Assembly (NCBI RefSeq): GCF_003054445.1
Contig: NC_042507.1
Span: 1,984,001 to 2,048,000 of the forward strand
DNA: 64,000 nt
Direction: 5' to 3'
Origin: Pichia kudriavzevii
Taxonomy: Eukaryota > Ascomycota > Pichiomycetes > Pichiales > Pichiaceae
Shown: piece after piece, positions 27,799 to 38,265 of the stretch
How the letters are laid out: each line of letters starts with the position of its first letter
Numbering within the stretch: the stretch's first letter is position 1
Notes under the pieces: model-generated
Databases searched by the model: none
What the model saw: the letters and a program-made list of their open reading frames with translations, nothing else
Told to the model about the DNA's origin: nothing
Program-made: the position numbers and the translations under genes

Positions 27799-30700
27799 AT
27801 GTCCACAGGTAAGGACAGTAGCAATTCCCAGCATGACCAATTAAGGAAACGGCTTGAACAGGAATTGTCAATTCTTAAATCGTCAACAGATAACACCGAT
27901 TTCGACTGGTTTCTTAATTCCAATACTGGATTGAAGAATGACGCAATCAATATCGAGACTAACCAGAACAAGGCCAATACAACATGTGAACCGGCACAAG
28001 GTATCCCCATTTCACCATTAAAGTCACCTTCTCTAGCCAGGTCTCCAAATACAAAGGCAAAACCATCTATTTCGATGACGGACAGAGATGAAGATTTAAT
28101 GGTGGGTCTGTCAAGATCACGCACAGCTGATGCTAAAATGATGTCTTCCTCAACCAGTAGGAAAGTAGATAATGGTCTTCGTAGAACAGCTACAAATACC
28201 GACACTGCGGATTTTTCAGGTGCAAAACCAAGATATCATGAACCAATCATTACTAACAAACCTCCAATATTGCCACCTAAAAAGAAGGGGTTCTTTAAAA
28301 AATTGTTTGGTTCAAAAAACTCTGATGATAAAAGTTCCTCTAGTAAGTCAAGGCGTATTTTATCTCCTTCTTCGTCGAAATCTCCTTCTCCTTCTAGATC
28401 ACCGTCATTGTCATCTCCATCTCCTTCACCAGCATCTCCATCTCCACCTTCACCTTCATCGCTGAAACCACAGACTTCAAGATATGCTTCTTCAAAGCAA
28501 CAGTTGGCCTCACCAAATGATTCAATCACAAGAGTCACATCAGTATCTCCAGTATCTTCGGTTCCAGGCTCGGTTACCAGCTCCATATTCAAATCAGAGT
28601 CTCATCAATCGCAGAATTCTGTGCCATTGACCATATCTGAAAGATACCAAGATGTCGATCCGGAATTATCTAGCTATTTACTTGAGATGGAGAAGAATTC
28701 CATGAGTAATAAAGGTATGGATCTAATTGATTATAACAATAACTTCATCTATTCTCCATCAGGATTGCAAAGTGTCAAATATAAGGAAGACGAGATTCCA
28801 GAACATCCTGATAAACCAAAGAGGCCTTCGGCGTTCTCTTCCAAACAGGCCCACTGTGAATCCCTTGAAAAGGAGCTTTTTTTGAAACATAAAAGGGAAA
28901 GAGAAGAAAAGGAATCCTCAATGTTTGGAAGTTTATTACATAGAGCAAGAACAAATACAAATGAATTATCTCGTATTTCCTCATGTCTTGAAGAAGGTGA
29001 GGACACCCCACCTTTAACTTTCCAGCCTATAGAATACGTTCATCCCCCACCTAAATTTAACCCAAGACCTCCATTAAGTACATTTGACGAAATCAAGCCA
29101 ATGAAGAAAGTTGCATTTGCCGCAACTACATTTGTTATTGACCCTCCACAACAAATACCTTCTAGGAATCCGAGAAAGGGGAATGTTGAAATCTGTCCTA
29201 ATGGTGAATTGATTATTCATAAGATTGATCCTCAAGAAAAGCTCAATGCTGCAACGGGTATTGTGGTTGGAGGTTCAGGCCATTTGAAACTGATCAATCA
29301 TGAAGATGAAGAAAACGGAAACAAAGACGAAGACACAGATGGTGCCAATAAGAAGGATTTAGGAGTCGATGTCCCTCAAGCAGCAACCATGAGGAAAGCA
29401 TCATCCACGGCTTCTGTAAATTCGCAAATATCAAACCATACTATTAAGAAAGAGGAAAGAGCATTAGCTGCCGAAAAGGCTAGACAGCATCATGACTACG
29501 ATGACATTGATGTCCAGAAGGAACATTTGACTATTGATAAACCAATGGTTAGAAGGAGAAAGCAAATGGAGACTCCTGTTGTCACTTTGAAGATGGATGA
29601 ATTGTATACAAGATGCTGTCACTTGCGTGAGATTTTACCAATCCCTGCCACTTTAAAGCAAATACCAAAGGGTACGACAGATCCAATTCCTTATTTACAT
29701 TTGAGAAATCCAAGGCCTTCAATGATTGAGATTCTATCTTTCACTGATTTTATTAGGATTGCACCTGTGATATGTGTTTCATTGGATGGTGTCTCACTAA
29801 CCCACGAAATGTTTAGAATCGTTCTATCTTCATTGATGTATAAGAGATACCTTGAAAAATTGTCATTGAGAAATACCAAAATCGATGAAAAAGGATGGAA
29901 AATGTTGTGTCTCTTTTTATCAATGAACAAAGCGCTCAAAAAACTCGATTTAACTCAATGCCCCTTTATTGATGTGAATACACAAAGAATAAAGAAGAAG
30001 CCTAAAGATGCACCAGAGACCAGAATGACATGTAACATCAATGATCGATCGGATAGAAACTGGGCGTTGTTCACTGCGGCACTTATATTTAGAGGTGGTA
30101 TTGATGACATTATATTGACCGGTTGCAAAGTACCTGATTTGAAGTTGTTTGCAAACCTACTTACTTTAGGTTTGTCAAAGAGTGAAAAGGTTGGGCTAGC
30201 CTACAACAGCTTGGAATTACAACACTGTAAAATCATAGCACGCTGGCTGCAAATTAATAAGGTTTTGCTCGGTATAGACCTTGCCTACAATGATCTCTCC
30301 TCGTGTTTGAAACCATTCATTGATTTTGCCGAAGATGATAATATCTCAAAGGATAATATATTGATGTTTAGTTTGAACTCGTGCAACTTGATTGATTGTG
30401 ATGAAACGAACAAGTTTTTAAATTCACTATCGAATCTTCCAAACTTGAAATATTTAGACTTGTCATCCAATTCAAAGTTCATGAAATCGGCCTTAGACAA
30501 GTTACTTGTTCTTTTACCTTTACTTCATCAACTAGTCAGGCTTAACGTTGACAATAACCAGCTAAGTACGGAATCGATGGTGAAACTCATTGAATGTGTT
30601 TCTCTAATGCCAAACCTCAGCTATCTATCTATAATGGGTAATGAGATGAATGAAATTGTCGCAGCAGCACTGTGTAGGGCCCTCAAGCATTCCAAGACAT

Positions 30701-31590
30701 TGTATTCCATTATATTTGATAAATCTCCTATTCCAAATAAATTACAGGAAAAGATTGGCTTACTAACCATAAAAAACGTCGAAAGTCAACTGTATCATAA
30801 GCAAAACGTTGATACTAAGACTTTTGCTGATATAATTTCAGCATCTGATAAAAAGGAAATAAGGGATAAGCTTGGATTGACTGAAGGGATGAGCTTTAGT
30901 GAGTCATTGTACAAGATAATGAACACGAAGAATATTGACCAAGATGCTTTGAATAAATTTATAGATCTAATGATTGAAATTAGGACACATATGATGCATG
31001 TCATTCAAGATTTGATTCACCTAAATTCCAAGAATCAATTAACAATGCAAGGTAAAGAATTGCTCATTCGACTTTATACTATGAATGCATCTGTTAATAA
31101 GGCAATGGAGTTAATTGATCAGCATCGGTATGCTGAATTGAAGGAAAAAAGTCAGAAGAAGATTGACATGACCTCTTATGACACACTAATGAACAGCCAA
31201 TTTATCAAACTTCCTGAATTGCAATCTGATTGCACGGCAAAAGAAGACGACGAAGTCATTGAGGCTACCCCAATGCACCACTCAAACTCTTTGAAGGATA
31301 CGATGTTATCTACTAACGATCCATATGACTTGATCTCGATGCTGAGACGTTGTAAAATGAACGATATTTCTCTGAAAGACCTATTTACAAAGTCCAGCTC
31401 TAGTGCGAAGGCAGAATCAGAGACACCTGCCATTGATGAGGGCCGTGATACGACTATCAAGAACTACTCTGAAGATATGAACTTGGAGTCTACATCACCA
31501 GATGATAGCCAGACAAAGAACGAAGAAGAGGCCCAGATGACGCCAGTATATGACAAAATTTTGCATGAACTATTGAAGAATGACATTTGA
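27799..31590 (+). CDS. PP1-binding leucine-rich protein, GIP3/HER1 family
   Basis: Homologue of the S. cerevisiae paralogues Gip3 (Glc7-interacting) and Her1. The 1263-residue product has a disordered N-terminus with a Ser/Pro-rich tract (~180-225). An RVxF-type phosphatase-docking motif KKVAF (~435) is followed by the family hallmark DPPQQIPSRNPRKGNVE and the VVGGSGHLKL strand. A large leucine-rich-repeat domain (~610-1000; SLTHEMFRIVLSSLMYKRYLE) and an acidic tail complete it. A regulatory or targeting subunit of protein phosphatase 1 is the expected role. Which paralogue it corresponds to is moot if the lineage predates the whole-genome duplication. Confidence 0.85.
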   Translation: MSTGKDSSNSQHDQLRKRLEQELSILKSSTDNTDFDWFLNSNTGLKNDAINIETNQNKANTTCEPAQGIPISPLKSPSLARSPNTKAKPSISMTDRDEDLMVGLSRSRTADAKMMSSSTSRKVDNGLRRTATNTDTADFSGAKPRYHEPIITNKPPILPPKKKGFFKKLFGSKNSDDKSSSSKSRRILSPSSSKSPSPSRSPSLSSPSPSPASPSPPSPSSLKPQTSRYASSKQQLASPNDSITRVTSVSPVSSVPGSVTSSIFKSESHQSQNSVPLTISERYQDVDPELSSYLLEMEKNSMSNKGMDLIDYNNNFIYSPSGLQSVKYKEDEIPEHPDKPKRPSAFSSKQAHCESLEKELFLKHKREREEKESSMFGSLLHRARTNTNELSRISSCLEEGEDTPPLTFQPIEYVHPPPKFNPRPPLSTFDEIKPMKKVAFAATTFVIDPPQQIPSRNPRKGNVEICPNGELIIHKIDPQEKLNAATGIVVGGSGHLKLINHEDEENGNKDEDTDGANKKDLGVDVPQAATMRKASSTASVNSQISNHTIKKEERALAAEKARQHHDYDDIDVQKEHLTIDKPMVRRRKQMETPVVTLKMDELYTRCCHLREILPIPATLKQIPKGTTDPIPYLHLRNPRPSMIEILSFTDFIRIAPVICVSLDGVSLTHEMFRIVLSSLMYKRYLEKLSLRNTKIDEKGWKMLCLFLSMNKALKKLDLTQCPFIDVNTQRIKKKPKDAPETRMTCNINDRSDRNWALFTAALIFRGGIDDIILTGCKVPDLKLFANLLTLGLSKSEKVGLAYNSLELQHCKIIARWLQINKVLLGIDLAYNDLSSCLKPFIDFAEDDNISKDNILMFSLNSCNLIDCDETNKFLNSLSNLPNLKYLDLSSNSKFMKSALDKLLVLLPLLHQLVRLNVDNNQLSTESMVKLIECVSLMPNLSYLSIMGNEMNEIVAAALCRALKHSKTLYSIIFDKSPIPNKLQEKIGLLTIKNVESQLYHKQNVDTKTFADIISASDKKEIRDKLGLTEGMSFSESLYKIMNTKNIDQDALNKFIDLMIEIRTHMMHVIQDLIHLNSKNQLTMQGKELLIRLYTMNASVNKAMELIDQHRYAELKEKSQKKIDMTSYDTLMNSQFIKLPELQSDCTAKEDDEVIEATPMHHSNSLKDTMLSTNDPYDLISMLRRCKMNDISLKDLFTKSSSSAKAESETPAIDEGRDTTIKNYSEDMNLESTSPDDSQTKNEEEAQMTPVYDKILHELLKNDI

Positions 31591-31723
31591 ACAGTAGCTC
31601 ACTATATTCCCTGCTTCGTACCTTTCCATATAAACATTTCTGCACTACATACTTATTTTATATTACACTATATTATTTCCCGAAGACTATATACTCTCAA
31701 AAGGTAGCCAGTTCTCCTTTTGT

Positions 31724-31759
<36 letters not shown>

Positions 31760-31973
31760 CCTCCGTACACCGGAACTCAAAAAAGTAAACCAGGCGCTCT
31801 CGTTTCTCGCAGCCTCAATGGGAGCGTGTGAGGGAGAAGAATATTGCATTGAAGATTGCAAGCCCGAAAGGAGGAGTGTTGTTGGTAATGCCTGCACATT
31901 ATCTGTATTTTGTTTTTGGTCTCCAAACGAACAAACGTCTACGTTTTCCAAATAGAACTATACCAGAAACACA
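31591..31973. promoter_or_regulatory. Spacer: GIP3 3' end and ARC35 promoter
   Basis: 383 bp. It holds a (TG)19 microsatellite and no convincing gene. An open frame across it exists only because the TG repeat lacks stops. Confidence 0.5.
31721..31758. repeat. (TG)n dinucleotide microsatellite
   Basis: 38 bp of TG with one TT interruption. Alternating purine-pyrimidine, hence Z-DNA-prone, about 215-250 bp before the ARC35 ATG. Confidence 0.95.
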
Positions 31974-32969
31974 ATGTTGCATTTGGAACCACAAAACCTA
32001 CTCATCCAAGAAACCTTTGCGAAGGCGCTTGCGGCAAATTACGAACCGTGTAGCCTGGATAGAATTCTCACCGATTTTGACTTTACAACATATCACATCT
32101 CGACACCACAGGACAAGACCAAGATACTCTTGTCCATCAACATCAAATGCTGGCAAGACTTGGTTAATTATGGGGCAATGGCTTTGTTGGAGAAGAAGTA
32201 TGGTGGATATACCTTTATCCAATTTCTATCGGGATCTAATTGTGAGCCTGGATATGATGTCTCACTGTACATTGACATTGAACAAGTGCAACTCAATGAC
32301 GAAGAAAAGAGCCTTTTGGTGCATGAGTTGAGTTTGTTAAAGAGAAACTGCTTTGCAGCACCATTCTTAAAGGCATTTGCAAGATACGAAGTTTTGGCAA
32401 AGGAGAACCCAGTAGACCCAAACAATTTGTACGGGGAAGACAGTGTTGCTGCATCCAACAGCAACGAGGAAGTTTTGAAGCTTGACTACCGTGGACAAGA
32501 AACTATATACATCAAGCCATCAAGTGACCGAGTAACTGTTATTTTTTCAACGATTTTCAATGACGAGACAGATAAGATCTTCTCCAAGGTTTTCCTCCAA
32601 GAGTTCAGTGATGCCAGAAAGAGATCTATCCAGAAGGCGCCACAGGTCATCAACTCACATCGTGAGGTGCCATTGGAAATCAGACACTTGGCACCACAAA
32701 CGGATGATAAGACATACATTACGTTTGTTTTGTTTCCTAGACACCTTGCAAGTGACGACGTCAAATGGAATACCATCACCCAGATTGAGCTATTCAGATC
32801 CTACTTCCACTACCACATCAAGATTGTCAAATGTTACTTACACCAGAGAATGAGATACAGAGTGCAAAGTTTCACCAAAATCTTGAACAGGGCCAAAAGA
32901 GAGATCGACGAAGAGGAATACCGTGCCGAGCGGAAAACTGCCTCTGGTAGAAGGTTCGAGGTGAGATGA
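31974..32969 (+). CDS. ARC35: Arp2/3 complex subunit ARPC2
   Basis: p34/ARPC2 subunit of the actin-nucleating Arp2/3 complex, active in endocytic patches. The 331-residue product covers the whole family: N-terminal MLHLEPQNLLIQETF, the SLDRILTDFDFTTYHIS region, and the C-terminal helix VKCYLHQRMRYRVQSFTKILNRAKRE that contacts ARPC4. Length is normal and nothing is missing. Confidence 0.94.
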   Translation: MLHLEPQNLLIQETFAKALAANYEPCSLDRILTDFDFTTYHISTPQDKTKILLSINIKCWQDLVNYGAMALLEKKYGGYTFIQFLSGSNCEPGYDVSLYIDIEQVQLNDEEKSLLVHELSLLKRNCFAAPFLKAFARYEVLAKENPVDPNNLYGEDSVAASNSNEEVLKLDYRGQETIYIKPSSDRVTVIFSTIFNDETDKIFSKVFLQEFSDARKRSIQKAPQVINSHREVPLEIRHLAPQTDDKTYITFVLFPRHLASDDVKWNTITQIELFRSYFHYHIKIVKCYLHQRMRYRVQSFTKILNRAKREIDEEEYRAERKTASGRRFEVR

Positions 32970-33302
32970 GAGCAACGAATAGCCGCAAGATGTACATTGT
33001 GTGTATGTAAATGTTAAAAAGTATAGGTAGAAAATGTAACTGGAAATAAACAGCCCATGCTTGTAGTGAAAACTGTCAGGGACAAAAAAAAAAAAGTAAG
33101 CAAAAAATGCCGAGCCTCCTACAATCATTCTGTAAATGACCCGTGAGTGTCGTTTGGCAGAAGTCTCGCCCAGTGGTGGGGAAAATGAAGTATTGAATGT
33201 TCATCAATATACTGAAATTGGGTTCGGTATGTAGCTGGTTGTGTTTGGGTTTTTTGGAAAGAGGCTACCAGCACAAAGGAGACACGCAAGACCGCAGGTA
33301 CG
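32970..33302. promoter_or_regulatory. Spacer: ARC35 3' end and PAT1 promoter
   Basis: 333 bp with a poly-A run (about 33083-33095). No gene or named motif seen. Confidence 0.4.
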
Positions 33303-36035
33303 ATGTCGTTCTTTGGATTTGATCCCATGGCTCCACCGGGCGGCCCTGATAAGCCTGAGACCCTGGACTTCAACGATCTCGAAGAAGACGATGCCTTAAA
33401 CGATGAGACCTTTGGTGCAGTAGCAGTTTCCAACCTGAAGGACGATTTTGATTTTTCATTAGGAGGAAACAGCGGTGCTAAACAACAGACATCACTGAAA
33501 CCAGCTCCAGCACCAGCTCCAGTAGCACAGAACAGCGTGTCGTATGCGTCGGCAGCACAGACTAAGGTGGATGATATCTTACAACCAATGGCTTCTCTTT
33601 GGACCGATGAAAAACCAGCATCTACCGACAATGCCAACACACCCACCTCCGACAATACACGTGTTTTAACTTTGGAAGAAATTGAGGCAAAATTGAGGAC
33701 TCAGAAGACACCTATCCAGCAGCAGCAGCAGCAGCAGCCACATCAACAACAACAGCATAACATTGTTGCAGGTAACAACATGGCACAGTTTCAATTGCCA
33801 CCGTACGTTACTCAAATGTTAATGCAACCCACTGTTCAACAACAGATTATGGCGGCAGTTTCATCTGGTAGATTTGCTAACATCCAGATTGCCACCCAGG
33901 CGATGATCCAGATGTTATTATCTGGTCCAAATCCAATGATGCAAATGCCTCCTCAATATGGTGTCCAGAATGGCATGAATTATATGCATAGTATGGGTAT
34001 GCAACAGGTACCACCACCACCACAACAACAACAACAACAAAATCAAAACCAACAACAGATGCAGATGCAACAAATGCAACAAATGCAACAAATGCAACAA
34101 ATGCAACAGCACGGTCAGCCACAACAACCGAACCTTCCAACTGAACAGCTTCCACAGCAGTATCAACAATTACCTAACGTTCAACAACATCCGAATCCGC
34201 AAAATTCAACGGTAAACAACCAACAGCCTCAGCAGCAACACGTCACCCAATTACAACAAAAGGGTCAAAACATTCAACATCAACAACCACATCCAATCAA
34301 CGTCGAACAGAAGATTGATTTGAACTCTTTCCCATCAATTGAAGTTGCGAGTGCCAAGGGTAATGGTCACGTCAACCATGATGATGCTAACATCGAAGTG
34401 AACTCTGAGTCAGATGGGGAAAGAGCGGACCTCCCAAAAACACAGTCTAATCACCAACACCATATGAATCAGTACCATAATCAACGTTTTGCTCACAATA
34501 ACCAATTTCATAATAACTACAAGCAAAAGTCCCACATGCAAAGACAGCAACAATTACAGCTGCAACTGGCCAATATGTCACCCGAACAACGTGATCACTT
34601 TTTGTCCAGGCAAGAGAAAGTTCAGAAAATCACTAGATGTTCTGGTTTTATGACACCAAAAGATAAAGATTTTGTGACTAGGTTTCAATTGTCTCAGATT
34701 GTTACTGATGACCCATACAATGAAGATTTCTATAGCCAAGTTTACAAGGTTTTGAATTCAGCCAATGGCGAAAACAATATGAATTCTTTGGCACAGAAGT
34801 ATCTTGAACAATCTGGCCATAGACTTGGAGGTAGATCCAAGAGAGCAGATATTGCTCTTCAAAGGATGCAACAACAAGTTTCTAAGGCTGTTTCGGTTGC
34901 CAAAGAAAGAGGTGAAAGTACTGGTATCTTAACTAAAGCAGGTGCACTAGGTAAAGTTTCATTTGGTAATGGTAAACAACCAAGAAGGCAATTGATTATC
35001 CACAACCAAGAGAGCGAACAGGATGATAAAGCCAGTACCAAAGCTAACACGAAAAAGGAGATAGTTTTGCCTAAGGAATTCACCTTTTCCAAGTCTGCAA
35101 GAACCTTCCAACTATCAATAATTGAAAAAATCTACAATGAGGTCTTGAAATTAGAATCTCTTGAAAGAGAAAATCAACAATATGAAACTAGCCAACTATG
35201 GAAATCTTTGCATATCAATGATGTTATTAAGACATCTGCTGGTGAGGTTATGAACCCATTTATTTCCATTTTAAGTTATGATAAGATGATGAAGTTATTT
35301 GATAGAATGTTCCATTTTTTCACACCAGAACAAAAGCTCGAATTGACATCTCAACTGTTTCTCCATCTCCAAGATTTGGATGTCATTAGAAAGGGATCTT
35401 ACCAGAACTACAGTGCAAATAATTATGAAATTCCAAATGAGGTTAGCAAAAAAATCGATTTATTCCAAATTGCAGTTTTGAAGGGATTGGTGTTCTATTT
35501 GAGTGAATCAAACTTTTCGTATGTTTTAACTTGGCTGAATACCCTAGTAACATCCAAGACTATTCTTTTCATAGTTACTACCAAAATTGGCTTATCTTTA
35601 ATTACAGTTCTAATATCCAGATTGGAATTGATTAAGCAAGAGTTTGGAAGTTCTATCAGTGCACAAGAACTCTCCCAATGGCAAACCGTATATGATCAAT
35701 TATTCCAGTGTCTGGAAGGCAGGCTATCAACTTGCTTCCCGCCATATATTTCTCATGATGAGGCCAGAAAAGTTACAAATAAGGACTCGAACGATGATGG
35801 ATCTTATGTCTGGCAATTTTTAGCTTCATTGACATTGACAGGCCAACTAAACCACCAAAGAATTATTGTTGATGAAGTCAGAAATGAGATTTTCGGTGTT
35901 ATGGCTGTTGCAAAGGAGCTAAAGTCTAAAGGAGAATTAGATAGTGCTTCTAGATATTTGGATAATTTGAACTTGTTCTTGAATGCCATGGGATTGGTTG
36001 CAACAGAGGATGACATCTCACAACTGAACGAATAA
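33303..36035 (+). CDS. PAT1: mRNA decapping activator PAT1
   Basis: P-body scaffold linking Lsm1-7, Dhh1 and Dcp2 in deadenylation-dependent decay. The 910-residue product opens MSFFGFDPM and has the conserved acidic segment LDFNDLEEDDALNDETFG that binds Dhh1 in S. cerevisiae. A long Gln/Met/Asn-rich middle includes a QMQ array. The core follows: CSGFMTPKDKDFVTRFQLSQIVTDDPYNEDFY and SGHRLGGRSKRADIALQRMQ. The C-terminal helical Pat-C domain (~600-910; VWQFLASLTLTGQLNHQRIIVDEVR) is complete. The low-complexity part is longer than in S. cerevisiae. Confidence 0.95.
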   Translation: MSFFGFDPMAPPGGPDKPETLDFNDLEEDDALNDETFGAVAVSNLKDDFDFSLGGNSGAKQQTSLKPAPAPAPVAQNSVSYASAAQTKVDDILQPMASLWTDEKPASTDNANTPTSDNTRVLTLEEIEAKLRTQKTPIQQQQQQQPHQQQQHNIVAGNNMAQFQLPPYVTQMLMQPTVQQQIMAAVSSGRFANIQIATQAMIQMLLSGPNPMMQMPPQYGVQNGMNYMHSMGMQQVPPPPQQQQQQNQNQQQMQMQQMQQMQQMQQMQQHGQPQQPNLPTEQLPQQYQQLPNVQQHPNPQNSTVNNQQPQQQHVTQLQQKGQNIQHQQPHPINVEQKIDLNSFPSIEVASAKGNGHVNHDDANIEVNSESDGERADLPKTQSNHQHHMNQYHNQRFAHNNQFHNNYKQKSHMQRQQQLQLQLANMSPEQRDHFLSRQEKVQKITRCSGFMTPKDKDFVTRFQLSQIVTDDPYNEDFYSQVYKVLNSANGENNMNSLAQKYLEQSGHRLGGRSKRADIALQRMQQQVSKAVSVAKERGESTGILTKAGALGKVSFGNGKQPRRQLIIHNQESEQDDKASTKANTKKEIVLPKEFTFSKSARTFQLSIIEKIYNEVLKLESLERENQQYETSQLWKSLHINDVIKTSAGEVMNPFISILSYDKMMKLFDRMFHFFTPEQKLELTSQLFLHLQDLDVIRKGSYQNYSANNYEIPNEVSKKIDLFQIAVLKGLVFYLSESNFSYVLTWLNTLVTSKTILFIVTTKIGLSLITVLISRLELIKQEFGSSISAQELSQWQTVYDQLFQCLEGRLSTCFPPYISHDEARKVTNKDSNDDGSYVWQFLASLTLTGQLNHQRIIVDEVRNEIFGVMAVAKELKSKGELDSASRYLDNLNLFLNAMGLVATEDDISQLNE
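34015..34112 (+). repeat. CAA and CAAATGCAA repeats inside PAT1
   Basis: A CAA-type tract followed by four to five 9-bp CAAATGCAA units encoding (QMQ)n. In frame and probably length-polymorphic. Confidence 0.85.
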
Positions 36036-36434
36036 TATATGTATATTACGTTGTCGTTAACTATATAATCTACTTACCTTACTTTTTCCCCCACATTTAA
36101 CTATGTAATCATTATGCATTATTAGTATACTAGTAATTCCAATATACCGATAAACCATCACTAGTAATACCGTCACCAACCATTGTGTATTGTTTCTTAG
36201 TTTGTGGCTTGGTAGTCACTAAACTCTCAACCAGGAAATAAAAAAATTATATCCAAATTAGGCAATGCTAAAAACCAGCTTTGCAACTGCCTACTTTCCG
36301 AATGATCTCTGATCGATGAACTCCCTTTTTAATCCACAAGCCACATACGCTTTTCGAAATTGTATATTTTACAGCCCTTATCATCTTCTTGCTTAAGGAG
36401 TGAAAACAGCTTTTTAAGCATTGGAAAACACACA
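36036..36434. promoter_or_regulatory. Spacer: PAT1 3' end and next promoter
   Basis: 399 bp, AT-rich. The downstream frame stays open without ATG from 36360. No motif recognised. Confidence 0.4.
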
Positions 36435-37841
36435 ATGACCGATTCCGAAGTAGAACCCCTTCTAGGTAAATCCGCTGGATCAAGCGTGTATGATAGAATT
36501 CCAAGTGATGCCTCATTGAAAAAAAGTCCCTCTTCTACTCTGCCAATCCAAATAGAGGAAGGGACCCCTAGTCAAGCGAAAAGCAATACCACTGACACAG
36601 ATTCTGAAAAAAGTGCTTTAAACAGTGGATTAAAAATCCCTCCAAGATCAAACTCCCGTTCATACTCATTATCGAAAGCATCAACGAGAAATAGTCCACC
36701 AAAGTTTCCTTCAATCGAAAACTTGTCGCAAAATCCAAATACAACAATCAATAGCTTTAAAGTAGGAAATACAGCTGGTAATAGAACATCTGTCTTTTCG
36801 GATTACTCTGGTATTGTTCAGCAAGTAGATATTGATACCATTAAATTTGTTGGAAACAAAGATAGTGTTCAATTAAGCGGAAACTTTTCTTCTTCCTCTT
36901 CGGACCATTATATTCAAGAAGATAATGATGCTTCAAGTTTGCCGAAAACTCCAAGGGCTTTATCAAAAGAAAAATACCCGGGCACAAATGCACTGGATAG
37001 TAAAAATATGGCTAACCTTATCAGAAAAAATACAGAACATAGTCCAATCAAAAAAACAGGGCTTCCCTTACCTGAATCCCCATTGCCTAAACTTCATGAC
37101 GCTTATAAGCATCCAAGGTCGGTTGAGACTTCCCCGTTGAAGAAAAGACATCAAAAGTCGTTATCTAATGCAAGCTCAGAAAGTTCAAAAGTTCACCAAC
37201 AACTAGACAATATCATGAAAGAAGTAGAAGATTTACAAAGTGTTATAGATGATGATCAATTAAAAAAGACAGGCTCAAAACTTTCCATGGCTTCTACGAA
37301 CCATTCTTTTCATACAGCAGATGACGGGGACTCCATATACACTACTAATCCATTACTCGAACCTGAAGAAGATGGACAAAAGCCTGAAGAAGATGAGGAA
37401 ACTGTGACTTTGAAGTTTGGACATACGTTGGATCCATCACTGCTAGGAACTGTTAAACATGAATCGCCTTTAAGATTGAAGAACCCCAAAACAGAAAGCA
37501 CCAAATCGCATGCAAAGAGCACATCATCAAAATCAGGGAAGTCACGCCATAGCAAGAGCTCAAGCTCGCATAAGTCAAAAAGAAGATCAACATCATCTAG
37601 AAATTCATTAAAGCCATTTTCTTATGAGACATTAGCAAAATTATTAAATGCTACAGATGGAATTATAATCGGCCAAGAATTTGCAACTTTGAACATACCA
37701 AGTGAAGAGAAGTTTCTGATTGAGAGGATAGTTGACTCGATAAGTAGGCTAACCGCTAATATGATGCTAAACCCTGCGAGATATGATCAAAGTTGTGCCA
37801 GACTAGAACGTGTTTTGAACGTTCTTGAAGGTTTTGATTGA
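36435..37841 (+). CDS. Ser-rich protein with a conserved C-terminal domain (YOL036W/YIR016W-like)
   Basis: The 468-residue product is mostly disordered and rich in Ser, Lys, Pro and many S/T-P sites. The ordered part is the last ~70 residues (FSYETLAKLLNATDGIIIGQEF...EKFLIERIVDSISRLTANMML...LERVLNVLEGF). I recall a similar C-terminus in the uncharacterised S. cerevisiae pair YOL036W/YIR016W; this is memory, not a search. The N-terminus has EVEPLL, an ExxxLL dileucine sorting motif of the AP-3 type. A peripheral adaptor-type protein is possible; function unknown. Start is the first ATG. Confidence 0.75.
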   Translation: MTDSEVEPLLGKSAGSSVYDRIPSDASLKKSPSSTLPIQIEEGTPSQAKSNTTDTDSEKSALNSGLKIPPRSNSRSYSLSKASTRNSPPKFPSIENLSQNPNTTINSFKVGNTAGNRTSVFSDYSGIVQQVDIDTIKFVGNKDSVQLSGNFSSSSSDHYIQEDNDASSLPKTPRALSKEKYPGTNALDSKNMANLIRKNTEHSPIKKTGLPLPESPLPKLHDAYKHPRSVETSPLKKRHQKSLSNASSESSKVHQQLDNIMKEVEDLQSVIDDDQLKKTGSKLSMASTNHSFHTADDGDSIYTTNPLLEPEEDGQKPEEDEETVTLKFGHTLDPSLLGTVKHESPLRLKNPKTESTKSHAKSTSSKSGKSRHSKSSSSHKSKRRSTSSRNSLKPFSYETLAKLLNATDGIIIGQEFATLNIPSEEKFLIERIVDSISRLTANMMLNPARYDQSCARLERVLNVLEGFD

Positions 37842-37992
37842 TTCACTTGTGTCTTTCTAGGCATAGCTTTATACTAATAATACCCTTGTAATTTTTTATT
37901 TTTAATACTTTCGTAATTATACTGATAAAAAATGTTTATTAAAGAACGTTAATTTATTTTTTTTTTTTTACAAAATAGATCCTATTATACAA

Positions 37993-38265
37993 CTATAATT
38001 TCGTTTTCTGATTTTCAAACAAGGGAGAATGGATCAATATATCCGGAAGAGAGAAGAATTGTATTTGTGACCCCCTTATGTATATCTGGGATGCGTGTTT
38101 GGTGGAACCATCCTTAGCGGTAACAATTACATCCTGAAGTTGCACATTCATACTGTCCTCAGCTTCCAATAGCTTACCTCTATAAGAAACTCCATTTGTA
38201 AGTTCTATAGTGACTATATGCCCATGTGCCTCGTGTAATAGTTTGATAGGGAGTGTAACAACCAT
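37993..38265 (-). CDS. SMD3: Core spliceosomal Sm protein D3
   Basis: Sm ring subunit of the U1, U2, U4 and U5 snRNPs. The 90-residue product has Sm1 (GHIVTIELTNGVSYRGKLLEAEDSMNVQL) and Sm2 (SQIYIRGSQIQFFSLPD). It ends soon after the fold with LFENQKTKL and lacks the RG-rich tail seen in some species. The start is the first ATG; seven upstream in-frame codons start with GTG. Divergent from PEP3, as YLR147C/YLR148W in S. cerevisiae. Confidence 0.94.
   Translation of the reverse strand: MVVTLPIKLLHEAHGHIVTIELTNGVSYRGKLLEAEDSMNVQLQDVIVTAKDGSTKHASQIYIRGSQIQFFSLPDILIHSPLFENQKTKL

Noticed and set aside
31587-31955. 122-codon frame spanning the TG repeat
   Set aside because: The repeat encodes Cys-Val without stops; overlaps the GIP3 stop and the ARC35 leader.
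33877-34169. Antisense frames across PAT1 and WOPR/HAP43 repeats
   Set aside because: Mirror images of Gln/Asn-coding repeats (Val/Leu/Phe homopolymers). Not genes.
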